64,000 nucleotides of DNA, taken from Bartonella sp. F02 (GTDB lineage: Bacteria > Pseudomonadota > Alphaproteobacteria > Rhizobiales > Rhizobiaceae). The DNA lies in NCBI RefSeq assembly GCF_026929975.1, contig NZ_JANHOK010000002.1, positions 186,001 to 250,000 of the forward strand. Reading direction: 5' to 3'. Under the pieces are notes generated by a model that did not search any database, was not told the origin of the DNA, and worked only from the letters and a program-made list of their open reading frames with translations. The translations under genes were made by a program, and so were the position numbers. Positions 51,245 through 60,745 of the stretch are shown piece by piece (the first letter of the stretch is position 1; every line of letters starts with the position of its first letter).

Positions 51245-53002
51245 TTAATGCGAAATAATGCGATAAATAGTTTTTGGAATTTTAGAGATCATCTGCATCA
51301 TCCAATCATTTTCATTCAAAGAAACGCTACAGATGTAATAGTCTGTTACGTGTGCAATTTGCACCTCTCCAAATTGAGGTTTATTAGCCATTTCTAGGAT
51401 AATAAAATCATAATCTTTTTTGAAACTTTCTAACAGATTTGGAATATCACTTGAAAAATTTTGCGCACGAGCCGCACTTGTCAATCCTTGAGGAAGAATA
51501 TCAACCCCTGTATCATAATCACGATAAATGATATCTTGTAACTGAGCACTTCCCGTCAAAATATCACTTAATCCTCGATGCGGTCCAATCACTCTTTCTA
51601 TTTGTTGACCAGAAATATCCACCAATAAGATCTTTTTTTTACCCTCTACAAGATGAAGAGAAAGCTTTGCTGCTACTTGAGCGGCTCCTAATCCAATTAC
51701 TGAAATAACAACAGAAGTATGTTCTTTTAAAATATTGGATAATTCTTCTATTGTAATCAAAGTTTCAAATGTTTTTATTGCATCAGAAGAGAAAATATTT
51801 TCTTGTTTTTTTAATGCTTCTTTTCTTGATTTTTTTTTCTCTACCGAAGAATCTTTTTGAAAGAAAATCATTCCTACAAAAAGAATAATCAAACTAACAA
51901 GTGAACCAATAAAAATATTTTTTCCATACAAGGATATAAAAGGAATTTGAGAAACTGTTACTGGAACAACCATATGAATTTTTGTAATCTGTTCCAAAGG
52001 AATATACGGGTTTGTTGCTTTATTCTGTACATCTATCACTGTTTTTATTTTATTTTCTAACGCATTCAATATTTGATCCAAAGATTGCGACTGATTTTTT
52101 ACAAAAAAATTAATCTTTTTTCTCAATTGCAGCTCAAAATTTTTTATAACAATCGCATCTAAATGAATTTGATCAGAAATTTGCTCAACTTTCTGTTTTA
52201 ATTGAGTAGAAAGTATTTTCGATTCTGCAATCATTGCTTTGATTTGAGGATGCTCCCAACCTAATTGAACAGCCATATGCGCTTTTTGTGTTTCTAGAAG
52301 ATCAAGCTTAGATTTTAATGCAGAAACCGATGCATTATTTGCAATATATGATATAGACAATAAAGAATGATCATTTTTACGAATCGCTTTAATAGCAGAG
52401 CTTAAAATCTCTAAATAAATACGTTTTATAGCAACATCTGTTAACTGAGTATAAAGAGCATTTAATTCTGATTGTTGTGCATCATGCTGAGCAGTAGTAA
52501 AAAAAGATGAGCGAAAATCCTGTATTATATCGGATAATGTCGTATGAGGATATTGCTGATCGTTTTTTTTCTGTACCAATAATAGTTTTTGATTCCATTT
52601 AGCAATAGCTTCTGAAAAAGCTGAAAACCAAACCTCTAAGCCTTTCCTAGCATCCTCGATAGTTTCTGCTTTAAAAGAAAGATTGATCAAATCACCATGG
52701 CGAGAAAATCGAATATTTTCACGCACCTCTCCCGTATAAGCATCACTAGAAAAAAACTTATAATGATTTAAATTTTCTGAAGTAATAGACTGTGATAACA
52801 GTAAAGTAACGATATTGTTCTGTTTATCATTTGGTAATGGGAAACCTACAGAATCAGAAAGTGTAAAAGCCAACATCGCTCGATAAGAGCGTGGCTGAAC
52901 AAAATAGTACAACCAAATCAAAAGTACACACAGTACTGCTGATAACACAAATACAAAAATGTTTCTCTGTAGCAATAAATTCTTATCCCGCTTAAGATTC
53001 AT
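51245..53002 (-). CDS. Wzz/BY-kinase-like polysaccharide co-polymerase with degenerate P-loop
   Basis: A 585-residue inner-membrane protein built like fused Wzz-tyrosine-kinase regulators of capsule or exopolysaccharide length. TM1 (about 14-36, VFVLSAVLCVLLIWLYYFV) and TM2 (about 360-385) bracket a periplasmic Wzz domain with long coiled-coil helices. The C-terminal domain (about 420-585) has the MinD/BY-kinase fold, but Walker A, expected as GEGKST, reads SVIGLGAAQVAAKLS with no lysine-serine pair. Walker A' reads LLVDISGQQ, and there is no C-terminal tyrosine cluster. It probably cannot bind ATP and may keep only the structural role. No glycosyltransferase or export gene is adjacent. Confidence 0.7.
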   Translation of the reverse strand: MNLKRDKNLLLQRNIFVFVLSAVLCVLLIWLYYFVQPRSYRAMLAFTLSDSVGFPLPNDKQNNIVTLLLSQSITSENLNHYKFFSSDAYTGEVRENIRFSRHGDLINLSFKAETIEDARKGLEVWFSAFSEAIAKWNQKLLLVQKKNDQQYPHTTLSDIIQDFRSSFFTTAQHDAQQSELNALYTQLTDVAIKRIYLEILSSAIKAIRKNDHSLLSISYIANNASVSALKSKLDLLETQKAHMAVQLGWEHPQIKAMIAESKILSTQLKQKVEQISDQIHLDAIVIKNFELQLRKKINFFVKNQSQSLDQILNALENKIKTVIDVQNKATNPYIPLEQITKIHMVVPVTVSQIPFISLYGKNIFIGSLVSLIILFVGMIFFQKDSSVEKKKSRKEALKKQENIFSSDAIKTFETLITIEELSNILKEHTSVVISVIGLGAAQVAAKLSLHLVEGKKKILLVDISGQQIERVIGPHRGLSDILTGSAQLQDIIYRDYDTGVDILPQGLTSAARAQNFSSDIPNLLESFKKDYDFIILEMANKPQFGEVQIAHVTDYYICSVSLNENDWMMQMISKIPKTIYRIISH

Positions 53003-53143
53003 ATTTATTTCAATCAAAAAAATACTTGATATTTTTTTACTACGAGAAAGAAGTAACTATACTGTTAATTAAAGATTTTATTCTTTCTTGAAAAAAAAGA
53101 AAAACCTAAAGCAAGTATTTTCAGAAATATCATAGAATAAAAC

Positions 53144-54484
53144 TTACTGCATATTTTGCTTTATACGTTCTAAGTGTTTTTTTGCTTCACTGGTCAAGAC
53201 CGCTTTAATCGTGATAGAACCATCATCATGACTTGTCTGTTCTATTTTGCTAGAATTTTTATAAAACCAATCAATAAGCAGCATTTCAGTGGGTTTTAAA
53301 ACAAATTCAACGCTTAGCGTTTCTCCAAAAATTCGCTTCTCAATTGTTATTAATAATTCATCCACTCCTTCACCAGTAAGCGCTGATATCATTAATGCAG
53401 GATTTGACAAAGTTTTTGCGCTTGTCTCCAAAACATTCAATGCGTATTCATCCAGTGTATCGATCTTATTCCAGACCTCTACAATACGATCTGTATCATC
53501 AATATCAACTCCAAGACTCGAAAGTGTTTTTAAAACATCTCGAGCATGAATATTATAATCAGGATCTGAAACATCTCTCACATGAAGGATTAAATCAGCT
53601 TCTGTCACTTCTTCAAGAGTTGCCCTAAAAGCTGCGATTAGATGTGTCGGTAAATTAGAAATAAAACCAACTGTATCAGAGAGAAGAACAATTTGTTCAT
53701 GAGGAAGATTGATTTTGCGCAAGGTTGGATCAAGCGTTGCAAACAACATATCTTTTGCTAAAACATTAGCACCACTTAAAAAATTAAAAAGTGTTGATTT
53801 CCCTGCGTTAGTATACCCTACCAACGCAACAACAGGATGAGGTGTTTTTTTTCTTTTTGCTCTATGCAAAGTACGTGTTTTGATTACAGTTTCTAACTCG
53901 CGACGAATACGTGTAATTTTATTTTGCAAGAGGCGTCTATCAGCTTCAATTTGCGTCTCTCCAGGACCTCCTAAAAAACCACGACCACCACGCTGTCTTT
54001 CTAAATGTGTCCAACTACGAACAAGTCTACTTTTTTGATAGGATAAATGAGCCAATTCAACCTGTAAGATTCCTTCTTTTGTTCTTGCTCGATCGCCAAA
54101 AATTTCAAGGATTAAAGCAGTTCTATCAATAACTTTACAATTCCATGCTTTTTCTAAATTACGCTGCTGTACTGGTGTTAAAAAATGATCCACAATTGCA
54201 AGTGAAATATGTTGTTCACTTATATAATCAGCAAATGTATTCACATTACCTACACCAAACAAAGTTGAAGGACGCAGTGTGGTAACATGAACGGCTTCAC
54301 AACGAATAACATTTAATGCTATAGCATGAGCCAATCCCAAAGCTTCCCTTACTCGAGATGTCTCTGAGTATTCGCTTGAATTCTCTTCTTTCTTATACTC
54401 ATGATAGATTGGTACAAAGATAACAGCGCGCACCCGCTCTGTAACCTGTGAAATCAAATTCTCAGATCTCTTTTTCTTGTCCAT
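53144..54484 (-). CDS. hflX: GTPase HflX
   Basis: HflX is a ribosome-associated GTPase involved in splitting stalled or heat-shocked ribosomes. The 446 residues have the N-terminal HflX domain (GVGNVNTFADYISEQ; DHFLTPVQQRNLEKAW; RGGRGFLGGPGETQIEADRR) and a GTPase domain with G1 VGYTNAGKSTLF, G3 DTVGFI and G4 WNKID. All motifs are intact. It follows hfq by about 60 bases, the conserved hfq-hflX pair. Confidence 0.96.
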   Translation of the reverse strand: MDKKKRSENLISQVTERVRAVIFVPIYHEYKKEENSSEYSETSRVREALGLAHAIALNVIRCEAVHVTTLRPSTLFGVGNVNTFADYISEQHISLAIVDHFLTPVQQRNLEKAWNCKVIDRTALILEIFGDRARTKEGILQVELAHLSYQKSRLVRSWTHLERQRGGRGFLGGPGETQIEADRRLLQNKITRIRRELETVIKTRTLHRAKRKKTPHPVVALVGYTNAGKSTLFNFLSGANVLAKDMLFATLDPTLRKINLPHEQIVLLSDTVGFISNLPTHLIAAFRATLEEVTEADLILHVRDVSDPDYNIHARDVLKTLSSLGVDIDDTDRIVEVWNKIDTLDEYALNVLETSAKTLSNPALMISALTGEGVDELLITIEKRIFGETLSVEFVLKPTEMLLIDWFYKNSSKIEQTSHDDGSITIKAVLTSEAKKHLERIKQNMQ

Positions 54485-54543
54485 AACAGCAATAAAAAGG
54501 CAATATAAAAAAACAAAATATAAAAAATAAAGAAAGAACCCGT

Positions 54544-54783
54544 TTACTCAGATTCTTCGCTTTCAAACATTTGTACAGCCTGTCCAGGCATAATTGTGGA
54601 AATAGCGTGTTTATAAACTAATTGTGCATGCCCATCGCGACGTAAAAGAATACAAAAATTATCAAATGACGTTACAATACCTGTCAATTTAACACCGTTT
54701 ACAAGAAAAATTGTAAGAGAAATTTTTTGCTTACGGACCGTATTTAAAAACACATCTTGCAGGTGCTGTGATCGTTCTGCCAT
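54544..54783 (-). CDS. hfq: RNA-binding protein Hfq
   Basis: Hfq is the hexameric chaperone that pairs small RNAs with mRNAs. The 79 residues contain Sm1 ([20 protein letters not shown]) and Sm2 ([12 protein letters not shown]). The ATG at 54783 gives the standard [10 protein letters not shown] start; an upstream ATG nine codons earlier is in frame but not family-like. It leads the hfq-hflX operon, transcribed away from the long spacer before the GPR-like gene. Confidence 0.97.
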   Translation of the reverse strand: MAERSQHLQDVFLNTVRKQKISLTIFLVNGVKLTGIVTSFDNFCILLRRDGHAQLVYKHAISTIMPGQAVQMFESEESE

Positions 54784-55548
54784 TATTTTTACACCTTTCA
54801 AACTGCACAAAATATCTTCGAGGACATATCGACTTAAAAATATTAAATTGTCAACGGACTAGTATAAAAAAATTAGGAAATCCTATTTAATTTTTAAAAA
54901 ATCTGCTCTTCGTGAAGAATACACAATACTAAATAATAAAATATAAAAATTTTTCACCATTTCTTGTTTATTTATTAATTTTAATAAACAATGAACCTTC
55001 GTTAACAATAAAAAAACATCAAAATTTATGTCTTGTTAAACATATTGATTTACAAAAATAGAGTTTCTCACTTTCTTTTGTGTTAAATTAGAATCAACTC
55101 TAAACTAAAAGAGAAGGTATGATTTTAAATTTGCATTAAATATCGTGTAATCTTTCCTAAAACTGAACCAAGCACTGATGCGTTTATTTCTTATATAGCA
55201 AAAAATAGTGTGTAAACGTACCTTTGTATACTAGAGAATCTTTTTTAAGAAATTAGACCTTATTAAAATCGCTACAGTTCTCTTTTGCAGTGCACAAAAC
55301 TCAAAACACTTTCTATTAATTTAAGTTATAAACAGTATTTTTACTTTAGTAATAGTATCTTATTGCATTGTTTTTAATAGGTTTTATTTCATTTTTTAAT
55401 AAAGCACAAAAGCCGCGTTAACTTTATCTTAATAAGTTTTCAAACTTTTGCCTTGAACATATTTCTTTCTAAGCAATTAACAGCTACTATACCAGAGTGT
55501 ATATAGAAAAGAGCATATTCTTTTCTACGTGTAGAGTATGAGGCGAGT
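54784..55548. other. Long spacer between hfq and the GPR-like gene
   Basis: A 765-base AT-rich stretch carrying both divergent promoters. No intact gene is visible. A 28-codon open piece near 55131-55217 (FPKTEPSTDAFISYIAKNSV) has the look of a regulator's C-terminus but lacks a start and neighbours, and is probably residue of a lost gene. No tRNA, terminator or riboswitch-like fold was found. Confidence 0.4.
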
Positions 55549-58500
55549 ATGGCACGCAGAACCAAATTGCAAAAATTTGAAATTGAAGTTGAAGAAGCTC
55601 TTGAAAAAGCAATAAACTTCGATTTCAGTGATGGAATGACTGAGACAGTATCATCAAATGATTCTACAAATCTCATCAACATAGATGATTTGATTCAAAA
55701 AATTGCAACAGCAGAAGAAGAAATTCTTGCTGAAAATGATGCTTCAGCTCTTATCTCAGACATTCATGATAACACTGTTATTGATGAATCTGTTGCTGAA
55801 CAGCTTTTTGGCAAAAAGAATACATCTGAACTTTCAGGTGGAACTGTACGCGATACGTTATTGCCTAAACGCCTACTCCCTGCCAATGATGATATAACAA
55901 CTTCCGAAAATTTTAGATCATTAAAACAAAACTCCACCTCTCGAATTTATTGGAGTACAACAGCACTCTGTGCTTTGTGGGCAACAAGTGGTGCTTTTAT
56001 TGCTCATAAACTGGCGCCTTCCGGACTAAGCTCTTTAACCAATATTATTAATTTTGTTACATCTCCCATTGGATTCGCTGTAGCAGCAGGTACAACAATT
56101 CCTATTTTAATGTCTTGGGGTTTTGCTCAATTAACAAAACGTTCAAATGAATTGCGCAATATTGCTGTTCTTATAACTAATGCAGCACAACGTCTTAGTG
56201 AACCTCAGCATATATCTGAAAAACAAGCTGCCGCTATAGGAAAAACTATTCGTGAAGAAGTAACCGCAATGAACGAGGGAATTGAACGTACCCTCGGACG
56301 TGCTATGGAACTTGAGGCTATTATACAAAGTGAAGTGCATAACCTTGAGCTCGCTTACGCTGAAAATGAATCACGCATTCATAAATTGATTAAAGAATTA
56401 AACAATGAACGCACAGCAATTTTAAATCATGCTGATCGCATCCAATCAACAATTAAAGGAACTCAAGAAAAACTCAGTGATGAGTTTGGTTTAGTTACAT
56501 CCAAAATTGTAACCAATGTTGAAAATCTTTCTCAAACTCTTACTCAAACTTTGCAAAAACAGGGTGAAGATCTGATTGAAAAACTTTCCTATGCAGGAAA
56601 TGGTGTAACCAATCAGCTCGCCGAAAAATTTAATGAAACAACAATACAAATTCAAAAGAAAAACACGGATTTTTTCCATAAACTAGGAAAAAACTTTGAT
56701 GATTTTTCGCAACGCTTTTCTATTAGTGAAAAGCAGTTAGAAAAAACTTTCAACGAAACCGCTGATAAAGCTGAAACGCATATCACTAAAATTGCAACGC
56801 GCATACAAACTGCAGCAGACCACGCCTTATCTACTGTTGATGAAAAGTTTAAAACATTAGATGAAGCAATTATTGATCGTAATAACAAATCATTGCAAAA
56901 TTTTGATGAAAAAATTATGCAACTTGATGAACAGGCGTCTAAACTTTCTTCTAAATTCGATCATATTACCACAAATGCAATTGAAAATTTTGAAAATCGT
57001 TTAGTTACGACAGACCTTTCACTGAAAGAACATGGTGATTCTATCATTGAATCCTTTATAGCTCGTAGTAAAGTTTTAGAAGATAACGCCGAAAAGCTTA
57101 GCAGTTTTTTAGACTCTCATGTTTTGCAAATTAACACAAATCTTGAAAAAAGAACTGCAGACATTGCTAATGTATTTACAAGCGGGCACGATAATATTCT
57201 TTCTGCTGTAGATCAAAGCAAAGAGACTCTGAGAGAAGAGATTAAAAATGTCGATCATGCTATTATTGAGATTATACAAGAACGATCACAAAGTTTAAAA
57301 TTACAAATTTCTGATCAGAAAAATATAATCGAAAATATGTTCGACGATGAAAGAGACAAAATTGCTCATATTTTGAACAATCAGATTGATGTATTAACAC
57401 AAAATGCTTCAAATATTGAAAAGATTTTGGCGGATAATATTCAAGTGGTTGATCAGCATACTGAACATCACATGGCCAATATAATTCACTGTACAGAAAA
57501 ACTGCAAGAAGCTATTACTCAAAGCTGTGAAACAACTAAAGAGGCTTTAGAAACACAAGCGCATAACATTGATGTTCGTGCCGATGCTCTGCGTGACTCT
57601 TTGACAATCAATAGTTTTTCTCTCAATGAAGTACTTGCAAATCAAACGCGTACACTTGAAGAACGCATGGAAACAATTCACAGTCTTATAGCAAAAAGCG
57701 ATATCCATGTTGATTCCGCATTACAACAGCAAATGGCATTTGTTGAAAATGCAATTGCTCATAATAATAAAATTATTAGTGAAACCGTTCAATATCATAT
57801 TGAAAATCTTGAAAATAACACTGAGATTCTTAAGAACACTCTTTCTCAATCAAATGGCGCATTCCTTGATACTCTTGAAACACGCATAGGATCATTTGAC
57901 AAAGATTTAGAGAGTCGTGCACTTCAAGTTTTTGAACGTGCCGCTACACTAGAAGAAACATTATCAGAAAAACTCAACCAAGTATGCGACACTATCGAAA
58001 CACAAACATCTGTTTTTGAGGAACATTCTGATAACTTAAAAACCTCTATCATCCTCAATAATGAACAGAACCGAGCCATTCAACAAGTGTTGGAATCCAA
58101 TATCAATAATATACAGACTACATTAGAAAATTCTGTTAATATTGTTACAGGTAATGTTCATAATAAAATAATGAAAGCATCTGATGTGCTTTCTTCTGCA
58201 GGTGAAAAAATACTTTCATCATTGCATAATGAAACCAATAAGGCACAAGAAACACTCGTCAATGTTTCTGAAAAATTAGCATTAATAATAGCAGATCAAA
58301 CAAAAAAATCAGAAAACTCTATCCTTTCTGCTGGAAGCCAATTTATTTCGTCTTTTGCTGATATTACTGTAAAAGCTGAAAATGTCATTTCTAAATCTGG
58401 GAATCGTATTGTATCAAATGTTGAGCAAACAATTCATGAAACTGGTGAACAAATTCTTTCTGCTTTAGCTAAACAAACAGTTTGTACTACAGAGGCTTTT

Positions 58501-60243
58501 GTAGCTGCAGGAAATAACGCTCAAGCATTATTTGATGAAACTATTCATACTTCAACAGCCGCAATCGAGCAATTACTCCATAAACGCTCTGATCTTCTAC
58601 ATCAATCGATGCAAGAAATTGGAAATAACTTAGAACATCAATTCACATACGTAAGTAATCGTTTGGAAGAAACAAAAAATCAAGCGACTGTGCAATTTTC
58701 AGAACATGTTGAACATTTAACGGAATTAACGTCTTCTCTCAATCAAGCTGCACAAAATACAACCGAATCAATTGGTCACTTGACTCAACATATTAGTGAA
58801 CAACTTTCACTATCCACACAAGAAGCTGAAAAAAGAATCTGTTCTCAAAATGAATTATTTGTAAATACTCTTGCACAAACAAACTCTGAAGCGATTCAGA
58901 CAATAGCAACAGTGAAAGAGGATCTTATTAAGAATGTTTCAGATATTCTCAAACAATTAAATCGGTCAGTTTACACTATTAACGAGAACAGTAATATTTT
59001 ATTATCGACAGTTCAAAATATTGATAATCGCTTTAATGAAACTACAAATAACTTCATCCAAAACACTAATCAAGTAACAGAGCATCTATTAGCATCAAGT
59101 CAAACGCTTCATAAAAATGTAGAATCTTTACAAGGTCTCTCTCAAAATACATTTGAAAAAATTAATTGTATAACAAGCAACTTCGGTGAACATGCTAAAA
59201 CACTTTCTGAAACTGTTCGTGTTCTGGAACAAACAGAAAATGCGCTTGGTGTAACACTTGAAGAAAAACACAATGCGCTATCTGCGATAAGTAATGGCCT
59301 TGTTTCAAAGTCTGATGAAGTTAATCAACTTATCCAACATTATGAAAATGCTCTTAGCGTAGCGTTTGAGCATGCGGATGAAAATACGCGCAATTCTACA
59401 CATTCATTACAACAATCGCTTAATCAACTGATTAATGAAGCCTCAACACGTTTTTCAGAAGCTGCGCAAAGCATACGTCATTCAGCCGATGAAATTCGCT
59501 TAGAGCTGTCAAAAATCAATGACGACATTAGTGATAATGTGCAAAAAATTCCTGAAAAAACAAAAGAAACAACCAAAACAATTCGCTCTGCTTTGAATGA
59601 ACAAATAATAGCCTTAAAGGATTTGGTAAGTATTACACAAAACGGTCATCAGAATAGAGAGAAAAATAAATTAACGTCAGATATCCCTCTGTCATTAATG
59701 ACTAATAAGAAGAACAACGTTTCTCCTGAAATAACAAAGAAGATAGTACCACCAAGACCTGTTTTGCAACAAGATCAAGGTCATACAAAACAAAGTAAAT
59801 GGGTATCCGATCTTTTAGCAAGAGCATCGCGTGAAGAGACATTGTGCAATGAAATGGACAATTGTTCAATTTCTGCGTCTGTGCAAACAAAACCTCGTTC
59901 TGCAAGTGGATCTCTTAGCTCGCTAGCAACAAGCATACTGCAAGCCGTTGATCACAATGCTATTGTCGAACTATGGAGTCATTATAGACGTGGACAGAAA
60001 AATATCGTTGCGGAACATCTTTACACTCGTAATGGAAAGATGATCTTTGAAACTGTTCAGAGAAAATACATAACCGATATTGATTTTAAGCGTTCAGTCA
60101 ATCAATATATTGTGGATTTTGAAAAACTACTTCGTGATATATCTCGTAATTCTGGTGATACTCGTTCAATTCGGAAATACCTGATATCAGATACTGGAAA
60201 AGTTTATACTATGCTTGCTCATGCAAGTGGACGAATTCAATAA
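55549..60243 (+). CDS. Giant two-TM coiled-coil protein, GPR/RgsE (growth pole ring)-like
   Basis: A 1564-residue protein. It has an acidic N-terminal cytoplasmic segment (1-130), two membrane segments (about 133-155 and 167-197), then about 1200 residues of near-continuous amphipathic helix in apolipoprotein/kinesin-like repeats rich in E, N, T and S, a short basic linker, and a conserved globular C-terminal domain (about 1453-1564, with AVDHNAIVELWSHYRRGQKN and LISDTGKVYTMLAHASGRI). This architecture matches GPR of Agrobacterium and RgsE of Sinorhizobium, polar-ring proteins needed for unipolar growth. It is shorter than the Agrobacterium protein (over 2000 residues). Assignment rests on architecture and remembered C-terminal similarity. 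It is a single-gene unit with its own terminator. Confidence 0.7.
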   Translation: MARRTKLQKFEIEVEEALEKAINFDFSDGMTETVSSNDSTNLINIDDLIQKIATAEEEILAENDASALISDIHDNTVIDESVAEQLFGKKNTSELSGGTVRDTLLPKRLLPANDDITTSENFRSLKQNSTSRIYWSTTALCALWATSGAFIAHKLAPSGLSSLTNIINFVTSPIGFAVAAGTTIPILMSWGFAQLTKRSNELRNIAVLITNAAQRLSEPQHISEKQAAAIGKTIREEVTAMNEGIERTLGRAMELEAIIQSEVHNLELAYAENESRIHKLIKELNNERTAILNHADRIQSTIKGTQEKLSDEFGLVTSKIVTNVENLSQTLTQTLQKQGEDLIEKLSYAGNGVTNQLAEKFNETTIQIQKKNTDFFHKLGKNFDDFSQRFSISEKQLEKTFNETADKAETHITKIATRIQTAADHALSTVDEKFKTLDEAIIDRNNKSLQNFDEKIMQLDEQASKLSSKFDHITTNAIENFENRLVTTDLSLKEHGDSIIESFIARSKVLEDNAEKLSSFLDSHVLQINTNLEKRTADIANVFTSGHDNILSAVDQSKETLREEIKNVDHAIIEIIQERSQSLKLQISDQKNIIENMFDDERDKIAHILNNQIDVLTQNASNIEKILADNIQVVDQHTEHHMANIIHCTEKLQEAITQSCETTKEALETQAHNIDVRADALRDSLTINSFSLNEVLANQTRTLEERMETIHSLIAKSDIHVDSALQQQMAFVENAIAHNNKIISETVQYHIENLENNTEILKNTLSQSNGAFLDTLETRIGSFDKDLESRALQVFERAATLEETLSEKLNQVCDTIETQTSVFEEHSDNLKTSIILNNEQNRAIQQVLESNINNIQTTLENSVNIVTGNVHNKIMKASDVLSSAGEKILSSLHNETNKAQETLVNVSEKLALIIADQTKKSENSILSAGSQFISSFADITVKAENVISKSGNRIVSNVEQTIHETGEQILSALAKQTVCTTEAFVAAGNNAQALFDETIHTSTAAIEQLLHKRSDLLHQSMQEIGNNLEHQFTYVSNRLEETKNQATVQFSEHVEHLTELTSSLNQAAQNTTESIGHLTQHISEQLSLSTQEAEKRICSQNELFVNTLAQTNSEAIQTIATVKEDLIKNVSDILKQLNRSVYTINENSNILLSTVQNIDNRFNETTNNFIQNTNQVTEHLLASSQTLHKNVESLQGLSQNTFEKINCITSNFGEHAKTLSETVRVLEQTENALGVTLEEKHNALSAISNGLVSKSDEVNQLIQHYENALSVAFEHADENTRNSTHSLQQSLNQLINEASTRFSEAAQSIRHSADEIRLELSKINDDISDNVQKIPEKTKETTKTIRSALNEQIIALKDLVSITQNGHQNREKNKLTSDIPLSLMTNKKNNVSPEITKKIVPPRPVLQQDQGHTKQSKWVSDLLARASREETLCNEMDNCSISASVQTKPRSASGSLSSLATSILQAVDHNAIVELWSHYRRGQKNIVAEHLYTRNGKMIFETVQRKYITDIDFKRSVNQYIVDFEKLLRDISRNSGDTRSIRKYLISDTGKVYTMLAHASGRIQ

Positions 60244-60250
60244 AATTATA

Positions 60251-60278
60251 AAAAAGGTAGGAAATTTTCTACCTTTTT
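60251..60278 (+). terminator. Intrinsic terminator of the GPR-like gene
   Basis: A perfect 10-bp inverted repeat (AAAAAGGTAG with CTACCTTTTT) around an eight-base loop, starting seven bases after the stop codon and ending in five T. It should end the long upstream transcript. Confidence 0.8.
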
Positions 60279-60745
60279 CAAATTTATTAACTGCTTTCAA
60301 CCATAGATTTTTATTACAAAATGCTTGTCTTGTTAAACCCTTTAAAAAGCATACTAATAATCTAAAAGATGAGAATACTTATTCAAAAATTGATTTCTCT
60401 TAAAAACAATGAGTAAGGAATATACTTCATGGAATTAAATTAAAAAAACAAATTAAATATTTTTTCCTTCTAATATATTCTTAACATGCATTGCAAAAAA
60501 GAGATGTATTAGTCATATTGCTTCCTTATTATAATTTTCTGTATTTCTTAAGCTGAGTAAAAAATAATGATATCAACGAATTTTCTATTTCCTACACAAA
60601 AGAAATAATTTGTCACAGTAAGTTTGATAATTTTGGAGTTGCACATTATTCACGTTTTTAAAATACTAAAATTCACCACTTTAAACTCTCTCCATCATAG
60701 ACAAAATTCTTATATTTGTATAATGCATATACTAACGCGGATATC
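60279..60745. other. Spacer between the GPR-like terminator and maeB
   Basis: About 470 bases of AT-rich DNA with no supported gene. It must contain the maeB promoter; several TATAAT-like boxes occur but none has a convincing -35 partner. Confidence 0.4.

Noticed and set aside
55440-55682. 80-codon minus-strand frame over the start of the GPR-like gene
   Set aside because: Mostly antisense to the coding region of the giant gene and without family resemblance.
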